From the NCBI GenBank assembly GCA_022745215.1, contig JAIIWC010000010.1, positions 1-35,115 of the forward strand: a DNA stretch of 35,115 nt. Direction: 5' to 3'. Below, piece by piece: positions 15,665 to 23,603 of the stretch (position 1 is the first letter of the stretch; every line of letters begins with the position of its first letter). Source of the stretch: Collinsella sp. GTDB lineage: Bacteria; Actinomycetota; Coriobacteriia; Coriobacteriales; Coriobacteriaceae. The position numbers and the translations under genes were made by a program. The notes beneath the pieces are model-generated. The model was not told the DNA's origin, did no database searches, and saw only the letters and a program-made list of their open reading frames with translations.

Positions 15665-16363
15665 TTACTCCTCGTCTTCGGCGTCGTCAGATTTTTTAAC
15701 GCTAGCACGCTTCTTCTTTTTGGAGAGATCCAGGCCAAAACGTTTAACAAGCATTTCGCAAATCTCGCTCGAACGCGCCTTGAGATAGCTGCCCTTGCCG
15801 TTCTCGGCATCGAACTTAAGGCGCAGCACAAGCTTCTCGGCAACCTCGGCGTCGATCTCGCCCTGGCAAAACTCGTACAGGCAACCGAGCATATCGCGAT
15901 ACTCAAGGTCGCCGTGGTAGCACTGGATGGCCTCGTCCAGGATGGGCCAAGCCTCGCGCGAACGCTCGACACTCGTGGCGCCCCACACGCACAGCAGGCG
16001 GAAGGCGGCATAGCGCAGCGTGGAGGAAATCTCGTCGAACAGTGCGGTCTCGGCGCCCTCAAAGGCATCGCCCAACTGCTCGGGGCAGGTGGTGGCGAGC
16101 GCCGTCAGGGCATCGAGGGCCTCCCAGCGGGTCTGCGCCTCGGGGCGGTCGAGCGCCTCGATCAGCGCGGGTACGCAGGGGACGACGCGCTGCGGATCGC
16201 GCTCGGCAAGCAGGTGCAGCACGCGGGCGGCAAACTGGCGGATGCGGCGCGTGGGGCAGCCGAGCTCCTGGACCAGGCGGTCGACGGCGTTCTCGTTCTC
16301 CTCTGCCAGCTGGAGCTGTGCCAGCTCCTCGTCGGTGAGCTGTTCGTCTTTATTTTCTGCCAT
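15665..16363 (-). CDS. HEAT-repeat protein of unknown function
   Basis: 232-residue soluble, mostly helical protein. Residues 28-110 show HEAT-like helix pairs (RIRQFAARVLHLLAERDP, VPALIEALDRPEAQTRWEAL) and further helices follow to about 205. The C-terminus is basic then acidic (SKKKKRASVKK, DDAEDEE). HEAT repeats are protein-binding scaffolds, so a partner is expected, but none is known. It sits 15 bp after the small membrane protein gene and 6 bp before icd, so all are probably cotranscribed. No catalytic motif is visible. Confidence 0.7.
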   Translation of the reverse strand: MAENKDEQLTDEELAQLQLAEENENAVDRLVQELGCPTRRIRQFAARVLHLLAERDPQRVVPCVPALIEALDRPEAQTRWEALDALTALATTCPEQLGDAFEGAETALFDEISSTLRYAAFRLLCVWGATSVERSREAWPILDEAIQCYHGDLEYRDMLGCLYEFCQGEIDAEVAEKLVLRLKFDAENGKGSYLKARSSEICEMLVKRFGLDLSKKKKRASVKKSDDAEDEE

Positions 16364-16378
16364 AGTTACCTCTTCTTA

Positions 16379-16807
16379 CTATTTCTTAGCATGCTTGCCA
16401 GCACCCTTGCTGTCATCGGTGACCGAGATGAGCTGTCGGTCGGCCGCGCCATTGCGACGTGCACGGCGGCGTTCCTCGGCATCGCCCGCGTCGGCGGCGG
16501 CGCGGTGAGCCTTGTTGACGTTAAAGACCTCGTCGTGCTTGCGCCACGGACCGACGGACTCGCCAAAGCTCATCTTAAGACCGGCGATAAAGCCACCGAG
16601 CCAGCCGATCGGCGCAAACTGCACCAGCGGGAACAGTGAGAACACCCAGGTCAGCAGGACGACTGCCGCCGCTCCTGCAAAGTTGGCAATCCAGTAGTCG
16701 CGCTTGGTGATCACGCGCTTTTCGCACGCCCACTGGCCGCACAAAAAGCCGATGTAAATCGCAAAGAGAAAGAGCACCAGCGCAAGCACCACGAACGTCC
16801 AGCTCAT
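16379..16807 (-). CDS. Small membrane protein, unknown function
   Basis: 142-residue protein with two transmembrane helices: residues 3-22 (TFVVLALVLFLFAIYIGFLC) and about 42-62, followed by a hydrophobic Gly-rich stretch to about 80. The C-terminal half is polar and rich in Arg, Ala and Lys, ending GKHAKK, and is probably cytoplasmic. The ATG at 16807 is chosen because GGGAG lies 8 bases upstream and the hydrophobic helix then begins at once; the upstream frame would overlap the previous gene. It starts 5 bp after the dehydrogenase stop. No family is recognised. Confidence 0.7.
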   Translation of the reverse strand: MSWTFVVLALVLFLFAIYIGFLCGQWACEKRVITKRDYWIANFAGAAAVVLLTWVFSLFPLVQFAPIGWLGGFIAGLKMSFGESVGPWRKHDEVFNVNKAHRAAADAGDAEERRRARRNGAADRQLISVTDDSKGAGKHAKK

Positions 16808-16812
16808 AGGCG

Positions 16813-17892
16813 CTACTCCCCGTGATGGTGGCCGCAGCAGCACTCGCGGCCGTCGTCATGGCCGTGGCCGCCGCAGCACTCGTGGTCCTCGCCGTGGTGA
16901 TGGCCACAACCGCACTCATGGTCCTCGCCGTGCTCGCCGCAACCGCAACCTTCCTCGTGAGCGCCATGCTCCTCGGGGCGATACTGCGACCAGTCCAGAC
17001 CGGCGGCGATGGCGTCGGCCTCCTCCTTGTAGAGCACCGTGATGGCCTGGGTGCCCAGCTTGGCGCCACCGATGGCGTCGAGCATGTCGTAGAGCGTAAA
17101 GGCGACGTCGGCGCCGGGCAGCGCGAGCTCGCGGTCGTCGGCGTAAGCAAGGGCCAGGCGCAGGTCCTTAATGAAATGCTCGACCATAAAGCCGGGCTTG
17201 TAGTCGCCGTCGAGCGCCTTGGGGGCCAGGCTCTCCATGGCGCCGGACTTGCCGGTGCCGCCCAGGATCATCTGGCGGGTCTTCTCCAGGTCAAGGCCGC
17301 TCAGCTCGGCAAATGCCATGGCGTCTGCCATGCCGACCATGCAGGCGCCCAGCGACACCTGGTTGGCGAGCTTGGCAGCCTGGCCCTTGCCGGCGCCGTC
17401 GAAGCAGCAGATGTTGGCCGCAAAGGTGGAAAGGATATCGCGGACCGGGGCAATGTCGTTCTCGGTGGCGCCCACGATAGCCGTAAGCGTGCCGGCGATA
17501 GCACCCGACTCGCCGCCGGTGACGGGGCAGTCAAACGCCATGCGACCGGAGACCTGGGCGGCCTCGGCAATGTCGCGCGCCAGCTCGGGGGAGCTCGTGG
17601 TGAGGTCGATCAGCACCGCGCCCGGCTTGGTGCACGCGAGCAGGCCGTCGCCCGCCAGGTAGAGCTCCTCGACCTCGGAGGGATAGCCCACCATGGTAAA
17701 GACGACATCGGCGTTCGCCACTGCGTCGGCCGGCGTATCGGCCCAAACGGCACCGCGCTCGATAAGCGCGGCGGCCTTGGACTTGGTGCGGTTGTTGACC
17801 GTGACGGGATAGCCGGCATCCAGGATGTGGCCGGCGATGGGGGCACCCATGATTCCGGTGCCGATAAATGCGACAGAGAGCTTGTTTGCCAT
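16813..17892 (-). CDS. Beta-hydroxyacid dehydrogenase with His/Cys-rich C-terminal tail
   Basis: 359-residue cytoplasmic NAD(P)-dependent enzyme of the 3-hydroxyisobutyrate/tartronate semialdehyde reductase family. The Rossmann motif GTGIMG is at 11-16, the substrate segment DCPVTGG at 121-127, and catalytic Lys174 in GKGQAAKLANQ. The normal domain ends near residue 300. Residues 307-359 are an added tail with 13 His and 9 Cys, in clusters such as CGCGHHH and CCCGHHH, that must bind metal such as nickel or zinc if expressed. GGAAAGG stands 4 bases before the ATG. It opens a run with a membrane protein, HEAT protein and icd. The substrate is not fixed by sequence. Confidence 0.88.
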   Translation of the reverse strand: MANKLSVAFIGTGIMGAPIAGHILDAGYPVTVNNRTKSKAAALIERGAVWADTPADAVANADVVFTMVGYPSEVEELYLAGDGLLACTKPGAVLIDLTTSSPELARDIAEAAQVSGRMAFDCPVTGGESGAIAGTLTAIVGATENDIAPVRDILSTFAANICCFDGAGKGQAAKLANQVSLGACMVGMADAMAFAELSGLDLEKTRQMILGGTGKSGAMESLAPKALDGDYKPGFMVEHFIKDLRLALAYADDRELALPGADVAFTLYDMLDAIGGAKLGTQAITVLYKEEADAIAAGLDWSQYRPEEHGAHEEGCGCGEHGEDHECGCGHHHGEDHECCGGHGHDDGRECCCGHHHGE

Positions 17893-17990
17893 GAAACCTT
17901 TCCTTTTGGGTTGGGTGTTGTTACCAGGTTGAATACTCGGTGCCAGCGTTTGGGCTGTGAGTTGGGATCGATTACGGCCGCGTTACTTGC

Positions 17991-18944
17991 CTACTGGCCG
18001 CGCACGCGGCGGGCGATGCGGTCGGAAAGCGACGCCTTGTCGGCGCGGTTCTTACCCCAAAACGCGCAGGCCACCATGCCGGGGCCCACGTGCGAGCCGA
18101 TGGTGGGACCCACGGAGCTGCGAATGATCGTGACGTCGGCGCAGCCCTCCTCCTTGCGGATGGCGGCCTCGAGCCAGTCGCCGTCCTTTTCGGCATCGGC
18201 CGTCATGATGGCGATGGGCATGGTGCGGTCGGGCACGTAGTTCTCGCGGAACGACTTGAGGATGGACTTGAGCGCCTTCTTGCGGCCGCGGTTGACGCCG
18301 ATCAGCGACAGCGAGCCGGCCAGGTCGTAGGAGAGCTCGGGCTTGACGTCGAGCTTTGCCGTGAGCTGTGCCGCCGCGGGCGGAATGCGGCCGCCGGCAG
18401 CCAGCGCGTCAAAGCTCTCGAGCGTAAAGTAACCGTGGACATAGGTCTTGGCCTCGTTTGCCCAGTCGACCAGCTGCTTGGCGGTCAGTCCCGCCGAACG
18501 CTGGCGCACGGCCTCAAGCGCCAAGAGCTCGCCGGTCGCACAGGGCAGAGCGTTGTCGACCACGTACAGCTCAAAGTTGGGATACTCGGCGCGCACGGCG
18601 TCCGCCGCCTGGCACGCGGAGTTGTAGCTCGACGACAGCGCCGAGGTAAAGCACAGGTAGACCGTGGGCGTACCCTCTTTGGCGCACTCGGTAAAGAACT
18701 CGATATAGCGACCGAGCGACACAGCCGAGGTGGACACGCGGGCACCGGCGCGCATGCGGTCGTAGAACTCCTTGGGTGTGATGCTCGACCAGATGTCATC
18801 CGTGCGCTCCTCGCCATCGATAATGAAGGGGAAACCCAAGATATCGACATCGAGGTTCGCGGCGACCTCGGGGCTAAAGTCGCAGCAGGTATCGACGACG
18901 ATGCGGCAACGGTCCGAATGACCGGCGGATGCGGCCTTGTCCAT
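17991..18944 (-). CDS. DegV family fatty-acid-binding protein
   Basis: 317-residue cytoplasmic DegV protein. Family members bind a fatty acid and, as FakB, present it to the kinase FakA. Signatures are RIVVDTCCDFSPEV at the start, STSAVSLGRYIEFF, FTSALSSSYNSA in the lipid-contact region and SSVGPTIGSHVGPG near the end. The ATG at 18944 is preferred to a TTG one codon upstream because AAGGAG then sits 8 bases away. No fakA gene is in the window. It is separated from HPF by a terminator and from the dehydrogenase by 98 bp. Confidence 0.9.
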   Translation of the reverse strand: MDKAASAGHSDRCRIVVDTCCDFSPEVAANLDVDILGFPFIIDGEERTDDIWSSITPKEFYDRMRAGARVSTSAVSLGRYIEFFTECAKEGTPTVYLCFTSALSSSYNSACQAADAVRAEYPNFELYVVDNALPCATGELLALEAVRQRSAGLTAKQLVDWANEAKTYVHGYFTLESFDALAAGGRIPPAAAQLTAKLDVKPELSYDLAGSLSLIGVNRGRKKALKSILKSFRENYVPDRTMPIAIMTADAEKDGDWLEAAIRKEEGCADVTIIRSSVGPTIGSHVGPGMVACAFWGKNRADKASLSDRIARRVRGQ

Positions 18945-18961
18945 CAAAGCGACTCCTTACG

Positions 18962-18994
18962 TAAAAAGGCGGCCACCCGCATGGGATGGCCGCC
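18962..18994 (-). terminator. Terminator of the hibernation factor gene
   Basis: On the minus strand GGCGGCCATCCC pairs with GGGTGGCCGCC, followed by TTTTTAC. It lies 30 bases past the hpf stop and immediately before the DegV ribosome site. Confidence 0.88.
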
Positions 18995-19023
18995 AACCGT
19001 TAACTCATGCAAGTTAACGTATT

Positions 19024-19608
19024 TTACTCGTCAAGTGTTTCGATACGGGGCTTGATGATGCCATATCCACCATTCTTACGGTGATACACCACATTGATGA
19101 GGCCAGTCGTCGCGTTCTCGAACACGTAGAAGTCGTGACCGAGCAGATCGGTCTGCACCAGCGCCTGCTCCTCAGTCATCGGGGTGACATCGATGACCTT
19201 CTCGCGGACGAGCAGGTCGTCCTCCTCCTCGGGCAGCAGCAGGTCGGCCAGATCCTCGACGCGCTCGACCGGTGCAACATCCGCAGCACTGGCACCGCCC
19301 TGGCGGTTGTCCACGACCTTAGTCTTGAACTTGCGCAGCTGACGGGTGACCTTATCGGCGGAAAGGTCGATGGCGGCGTACATATCGGCACCGTGCTCGG
19401 CAACGCGAATCACAGAACCGCGAGCGCGAACCGTGACCTCGACGATTGCCGGGTTGGGGTTCGAGGGGTTCTTCTCATAGCGAAGTACAACGTCGACCGT
19501 CATGGGCTCGATATCGAAAACCTTGAGCGCCTCGCCGATCTTCTCATCCACATGCGCACGCAGAGCATCGGTTACCGTCGTCTTGCGTCCAGAAACCTTG
19601 ATATCCAT
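19024..19608 (-). CDS. hpf: Ribosome hibernation promoting factor, long form
   Basis: 194-residue protein that binds idle 70S ribosomes and pairs them as 100S dimers in stationary phase. Residues 1-105 are the RaiA/YfiA ribosome-binding domain (MDIKVSGRKTTVTDALRAHV), followed by an acidic linker and a C-terminal dimerisation domain of about 55 residues (FYVFENATTGLINVVYHRKN). The two-domain length is the long HPF type normal in Gram-positives. The ATG at 19608 is chosen because GGAG lies about 8 bases upstream and the family N-terminus begins there. Confidence 0.93.
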   Translation of the reverse strand: MDIKVSGRKTTVTDALRAHVDEKIGEALKVFDIEPMTVDVVLRYEKNPSNPNPAIVEVTVRARGSVIRVAEHGADMYAAIDLSADKVTRQLRKFKTKVVDNRQGGASAADVAPVERVEDLADLLLPEEEDDLLVREKVIDVTPMTEEQALVQTDLLGHDFYVFENATTGLINVVYHRKNGGYGIIKPRIETLDE

Positions 19609-19925
19609 ACGTGGCTCCAATCTGCCTCGGGGACTTACTGTACTGGCTATGTACCCATTGCCGTGCATTTAATCACGCGGATTCTCAAAGACCCGAATAA
19701 CGATTGCTTTGTACCGCATACCGAAGTCTCGCACTTTTCTGTAGCAAAGTGCGCTATGGGAGGGCGTCACCGGCATTGGTTTTGGCCCTAGAAATTGGCT
19801 TTGACCTGCTGGTTTTATAGAAACGAAAAAGCCGGGCTTCCCTGTTGGGGAGGCCCGGCCTTGCGTGATGAAACCGTGAAGAGGTGTCCTTTTTAGCGTA
19901 TAGGAGACACCACCCCTAGCAATAA
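19609..19925. other. Gene-free stretch between the lipoprotein and hpf genes
   Basis: 317 bp holding the lipoprotein terminator (19825-19860), a small hairpin GCACTTT/AAAGTGC (19731-19752) and presumably the hpf promoter, for which no clear -35/-10 pair stands out. Short open frames on either strand lack ribosome sites. Confidence 0.5.
19825..19860 (-). terminator. Terminator of the solute-binding lipoprotein gene
   Basis: On the minus strand GCCGGGCCTCCCC and GGGAAGCCCGGC form a strong stem around a short loop, followed by TTTTTCG. Confidence 0.88.
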
Positions 19926-20936
19926 CTAGCTGTTGAGCTTGTTGATGTCGTCGTCGGTGATGGTGCCCTCCTGGCTGGACGATTTGTCCTCGGAGGACGT
20001 GCCCTCGCTGCTGGAATCGGAGGAGGTTGTGTCGGAGGACGCGGAACTAGACGACTGCATGTTGGCGCCCGAAACCGTCTTGGTGGTGAGGTCGTAAGGC
20101 ATCGTACCGTACCAGATGGAGTGAACCGCCTCGAGCGTACCGTCGACCGTAATGCCCTCGAGGGCATCACTCACGGCACGGCATAGCTCGTCGTTGGACG
20201 CGAGACCTGCGACGCCGAGCGTCGAGGGTGCCTCGAGCGCGCCGACATAGGAAATCTGGCCCATCAGGCGCGCAAGGTAACCGCCGGCGGTGGAGTCGCA
20301 GATCACGTAGTCGACTTCGCCGGACTCGAGCGCCTCAAAACACTCGTTGATGTTGGAGTAGGTCTTTTGGTTGGCAGTGATGCTCTGCTTGGCAAGTGCC
20401 TCCTGTGAAGCGGAGGACATCTGAACGCCCAGGGTAGACGTGTTAAGCGTATCGGTGGAGACGCTCAGCGACCCACCGTCGCTGGTTTTACCGAACACGG
20501 AAGCGGCATCGTACAGGCAGGTGCCAAGCGAATTGATGTCGCCGTTCGTGGAATTGATGTCGCCAATGAAGATATCGGCCTTTTTGTCGCCAAGCGCTGA
20601 ATCGGCAGAAGACGCATCAACGAAGGCGACCTTGAGGCCCATACGACTTGCGAGGGCACGGGCGGCATCAACCGCATAGCCCGTGAGGTTGCCGTCGGTA
20701 TCCTGCATGGCCTGCGGGGCATCGGAGGTATCGAGGGCGACTGTCAGGGTGCCGGGAGTGACCAGGGCGTCGTCCGACACCGTGGGGGTGACCGCTTCGT
20801 ACTCGATCTGGTCAATCGTGGGCGTCGTGAGCGAGGACAACGGGTTGAGCGCACATCCACTCAGGCCCAATACGGCAATGACCGCCGCGGTCCCAGCACC
20901 TAACCGAGCCGCGTGCATCAAGCTGCCCCTCACCAT
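19926..20936 (-). CDS. Solute-binding lipoprotein, family 3 (amino-acid type)
   Basis: 336-residue exported lipoprotein. A signal peptide ends in the lipobox LSGC with lipidated Cys28. The mature part is an extracellular solute-binding domain of the amino-acid type (GTLTVALDTSDAP, GYAVDAARALASRMGLK, DIFIGDINST), and the last 45 residues are a Ser/Asp/Glu-rich tail. ABC permease and ATPase genes are absent, so it may be an orphan receptor or serve a distant transporter. The start is uncertain: ATG 20936 gives a standard signal peptide with a weak AGGG site, ATG 20918 is also possible, and the frame stays open upstream to 21434. Confidence 0.75.
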   Translation of the reverse strand: MVRGSLMHAARLGAGTAAVIAVLGLSGCALNPLSSLTTPTIDQIEYEAVTPTVSDDALVTPGTLTVALDTSDAPQAMQDTDGNLTGYAVDAARALASRMGLKVAFVDASSADSALGDKKADIFIGDINSTNGDINSLGTCLYDAASVFGKTSDGGSLSVSTDTLNTSTLGVQMSSASQEALAKQSITANQKTYSNINECFEALESGEVDYVICDSTAGGYLARLMGQISYVGALEAPSTLGVAGLASNDELCRAVSDALEGITVDGTLEAVHSIWYGTMPYDLTTKTVSGANMQSSSSASSDTTSSDSSSEGTSSEDKSSSQEGTITDDDINKLNS

Positions 20937-21267
20937 GTCCACTACCCTGCCTTCTGTGTCGTATACGATCCGTGCCTTGCGCGGAATATCGGGTTGTTCC
21001 CACCAGCTGACCTGGTATTTGACCCCACACTTGCGCACCGGGGCGTTTGCTCGGGAGGCCGTAGCCGCCTTCACGACTGGCCCGCTCGCCCGCGAGGCGG
21101 TATTGCCCCAAAGAAAGTAGAACGGACGGTGCGGCTTACATCTAGGACGCGCCATGATCGCGCCGCGCGCACGCGGACGCTTACGTGGATCCCTTTGACC
21201 GCGTCTGTCTTGGACTAGGATGGACATTTCGTCCGTCCGCAACCACAGCCTGGCAGGAACGTAGCGC
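20937..21267 (-). other. Leader or N-terminal extension upstream of the lipoprotein
   Basis: Between the promoter at 21268-21296 and the chosen start lie about 325 transcribed bases. The lipoprotein frame stays open through all of it, with ATGs at 21227 and 21155 (the latter encoding MARPRCKPHRPFYFLWGN). Neither has a good ribosome site and codon bias is weaker than in the gene. It may be a long leader or a basic cytoplasmic extension. Confidence 0.4.
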
Positions 21268-21296
21268 ATTATAGCTAAGTTCAAGCTAAAGTTTAA
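21268..21296 (-). promoter_or_regulatory. Promoter of the lipoprotein gene
   Basis: On the minus strand TTAAAC (21291-21296) and a perfect TATAAT (21268-21273) are separated by exactly 17 bases in an AT-rich patch. Transcription would start near 21261. Confidence 0.6.
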
Positions 21297-21374
21297 GGTT
21301 AGGGGCGTCATTCGCACCGTGAGCACAGATTTCGCAGGTCGGAGCGGACCATTCATGCCCCCTTGAAGCTCGTC

Positions 21375-21415
21375 GCTCCCCTGCGGGGAGCTCCGAAGCA
21401 CCCGTCCCCGGGTGC
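21375..21415. other. Two adjacent GC-rich hairpins
   Basis: GCTCCCC/GGGGAGC (21375-21391, loop TGC) and GCACCCG/CGGGTGC (21398-21415, 4-base loop) are perfect 7-bp stems in tandem beside the inverted-repeat element. There is no T-run, so a terminator role is unclear. Confidence 0.5.
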
Positions 21416-21417
21416 CA

Positions 21418-21634
21418 TGTGCAAAAAACATCAAATATGAGTACTGTTATCAATTTAGTGGCAGCGCATTTTCACCTTGCAAGCCTTTTTTGAGCTCCGC
21501 ACAGCCTACTTGGCGCCAAGATACTCCACATTTGTTTATTATCTTTCCATTATTTGACCGTTCCCAGTTCGATAAACAGTGATTTCGCTGCTACCAATCT
21601 AGTAACAGTACTCATATTTGCCATTTTTTGCACA
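21418..21634. repeat. 217-bp element with ~49-bp imperfect terminal inverted repeats
   Basis: The arms 21418-21466 and 21586-21634 are inverted copies, each beginning TGTGCAAAAAA and sharing CAAATATGAGTACTGTTA; roughly 80% of positions match. The 119-bp interior is AT-rich with no gene. No transposase or clear target duplication is seen. It starts 36 bp past the end of the nuclease-like gene and fills most of the gap to the lipoprotein promoter. Confidence 0.75.
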
Positions 21635-21669
21635 GAGCCCCTGAACGAACCCCCTTTGAAGCCATACAA

Positions 21670-22782
21670 CTAAGCTGGTTTAAGCCCAAAGCACGCTCGG
21701 AGCGTGTTCAGCAGAACATCTTGCTTCTTTCGACGAGCCTCCACGCGGTTTTGGTACCGCTTGCCCATGCGCTGGTGGATGCGCCATGCAAGTGCTTCCA
21801 TCGCTTCCATGTCGCAAAGCATCTCATTGTTGACGGTCGCGACCTCGATCCCCATGGCTAGAAAGCCCGTGTTACGCTTTTCGTCGTGGATGCGTCCGCT
21901 TCGGGATCCATGGCCCTGTTCACCGTTGTATTCCAGGTCAAACCGGGCTGCTTCCTGGTACGCATCGCAAATCGCATGGGGCATTCCCGAGATTGCCTGC
22001 GCACGATCGTTGAACTCGATTTTGTAGTCGGTCTTAAAGGGACCACAGGCAAATCCCCCATAGGAAAACGGAAGGGAGAACATGGCAAGCATGATGCACT
22101 CCATGGGCGAGCGCAGGTTTTCTGACAGGTAGGGGCACAGGCGCAGCAGCCGTTTGGCATCGCTCCCCTTGCATACCGCGAGATAGTCCATCAGCCGTTC
22201 GGGCGTCAGCACCGGCTCGACTTCGAAGTAACCCACGTCTGGTGGCTGGTCCTTGTCCTTTGCAAGTTTGTTCGCAACAGGCGAGCTGTAGGGTGGCAGA
22301 AACTTGCCACGATCGCTGAGGGAAATCTTGGAGCACAGCTCTTGGGCCAGGGCAAATGCTTGGATGCAACCAACCTCGCGTGCAACGGCAACGCAGAGGG
22401 CCTCGGGAGACAGACTGTATACCCCCGGCTCTACCTCTAGAATCGAGCCGGCCGGCAACCCCGCGGAACAGACAGACCAACTCACGCCGGGCATACGGCG
22501 GCGCTGCGCTGCGGACCCCACTAGCAGGCACAAATCTTCTTGAACCTCGCCGCTTTTGGCCCCGATCCTCACCAGGTCGGGAAGATAGATGTCCTCGGCC
22601 GAGGGCGATGATGTGCACAGCACACGGCACTCCTCCTCGGGCTCGAGGTCCTTCCAGCCGATGTAGCCCATCTGTCGGCGCTCGGCTCGCATCATGCGCA
22701 GCGCCGAGGCGCCCGTCAGGATTACGGACGCCGCGAGCTGTTCTTCTGTCGGCTTGCTGCACTGGCTGATTTTTAACGCCAC
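21670..22782 (-). CDS. Nuclease-like protein of unknown function
   Basis: 370-residue soluble protein with no firm family name. The segment RSPMECIMLAMFSLPFSYGG is followed by an IEFND strand and then FDLEYNGEQGH (Asp282, Glu284), HDEKRN (Asp300) and MGIEVATV. This order resembles the PD-(D/E)XK nuclease fold in DUF559/Vsr-like proteins, in which an acidic DxE pair precedes a basic patch and a hydrophobic strand. I recall similar hypothetical proteins in Coriobacteriia, often several per genome. GTG 22782 is chosen because AGGGG lies about 8 bases upstream; an in-frame TTG at 22800 overlaps comF. It follows comF by 11 bp and may be cotranscribed. A DNA-processing or defence role is speculation. 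Confidence 0.65.
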   Translation of the reverse strand: MALKISQCSKPTEEQLAASVILTGASALRMMRAERRQMGYIGWKDLEPEEECRVLCTSSPSAEDIYLPDLVRIGAKSGEVQEDLCLLVGSAAQRRRMPGVSWSVCSAGLPAGSILEVEPGVYSLSPEALCVAVAREVGCIQAFALAQELCSKISLSDRGKFLPPYSSPVANKLAKDKDQPPDVGYFEVEPVLTPERLMDYLAVCKGSDAKRLLRLCPYLSENLRSPMECIMLAMFSLPFSYGGFACGPFKTDYKIEFNDRAQAISGMPHAICDAYQEAARFDLEYNGEQGHGSRSGRIHDEKRNTGFLAMGIEVATVNNEMLCDMEAMEALAWRIHQRMGKRYQNRVEARRKKQDVLLNTLRACFGLKPA

Positions 22783-22793
22783 ATGAACCACCC

Positions 22794-23600
22794 CTACCAA
22801 ACGCGTGCGATAGCGAGGCCATCGACGGCCGCGGCACCGGCGCGCTTGAGTTCTGCTGAAGCCGCCGCCATCGTCGCGCCCGTGGTAATAACGTCGTCGA
22901 TGAGCAGCAGGCGGCGGCCCCGCACGTCCTCGACTGTCTCGTACATGCCCCGGGCGCGCTCTCGGCGCTCCTCGCGACCGAGTTCACGTTGGTCGCCATG
23001 GCCGTACTTAACAAGGGCATCGAGTAGCGGCACACCCGACAGTTCGCAAAATGGGCGCGCAATGGCCTCCATATGATCAAAGCCGCGCCGCCGAAACGCC
23101 GCCGCTGTCGCAGGTACAAACACCACTGCGTCGGCAGCGGACAACACGCCGCCATAGCGATCGGGAGCTGCGACTTGCGCATGCAGGGCGGTGTCGTATA
23201 GCAGCTCTGCCAGATACGGAGCAAGACGGCGCTCGCCCGCGTCCTTGTACGCTTTAATGATCCGCGGCAGCGGATGCGCATAGACGGCGCACGCCAGGCA
23301 CCGATCGAGCGCTTCAGCCATTGCCGAGGACGCACCCTCGACCGAGCACTCGGTGCATAGCAGATCACCAAACGGGGCGCCGCATCGAGTGCAGCTATGA
23401 CGCGGATCGATAAGCGTTAGTGCCGCCAGACAGTCCTGGCAAATAAGCGCGCCGGCGCGCTCGCAGCCGGCGCATCGCGTGGGCGACAACGCCTCAAGCG
23501 CCTCGTGCGCCGCGCGCTCGGCAAACGGTAGCAATTCGTCCGTAAACGGTAGGGTGCCAACACCTTGCAGGCAACCCAACACATTCAAATGTCTCTTCAC
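22794..23600 (-). CDS. comF: ComF family phosphoribosyltransferase-like protein
   Basis: 268-residue cytoplasmic protein. The N-terminal third carries paired Cys motifs (CAGC, CQDC, CTRC, CTEC) of the ComF zinc finger, and the C-terminal part is a type I phosphoribosyltransferase fold with the PRPP-binding motif LLLIDDVITTGATM. ComF proteins are needed for DNA uptake in naturally competent bacteria and are also kept in many others. GTG 23600 is chosen because GGAGGG lies 7 bases upstream; the TTG at 23621 lies before that site. The ribosome site is part of a perfect hairpin. The tmk-holB-ricT run is upstream. Confidence 0.88.
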   Translation of the reverse strand: MKRHLNVLGCLQGVGTLPFTDELLPFAERAAHEALEALSPTRCAGCERAGALICQDCLAALTLIDPRHSCTRCGAPFGDLLCTECSVEGASSAMAEALDRCLACAVYAHPLPRIIKAYKDAGERRLAPYLAELLYDTALHAQVAAPDRYGGVLSAADAVVFVPATAAAFRRRGFDHMEAIARPFCELSGVPLLDALVKYGHGDQRELGREERRERARGMYETVEDVRGRRLLLIDDVITTGATMAAASAELKRAGAAAVDGLAIARVW

Positions 23601-23603
23601 GAC

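Noticed and set aside
15395..16639. A 414-codon plus-strand frame opposite icd, HEAT and membrane protein genes
   Set aside because: Antisense to three closely spaced genes with good ribosome sites; no domain recognised.
16822..18240. A 472-codon plus-strand frame opposite the dehydrogenase and DegV genes
   Set aside because: Antisense shadow of two recognised genes; the repeated Ala/Val start is the complement of the His/Cys tail.
20937..21434. Full in-frame extension of the lipoprotein to 21434
   Set aside because: It would include the promoter at 21268-21296 and lacks a ribosome site; only the part downstream of about 21261 could be transcribed from that promoter.
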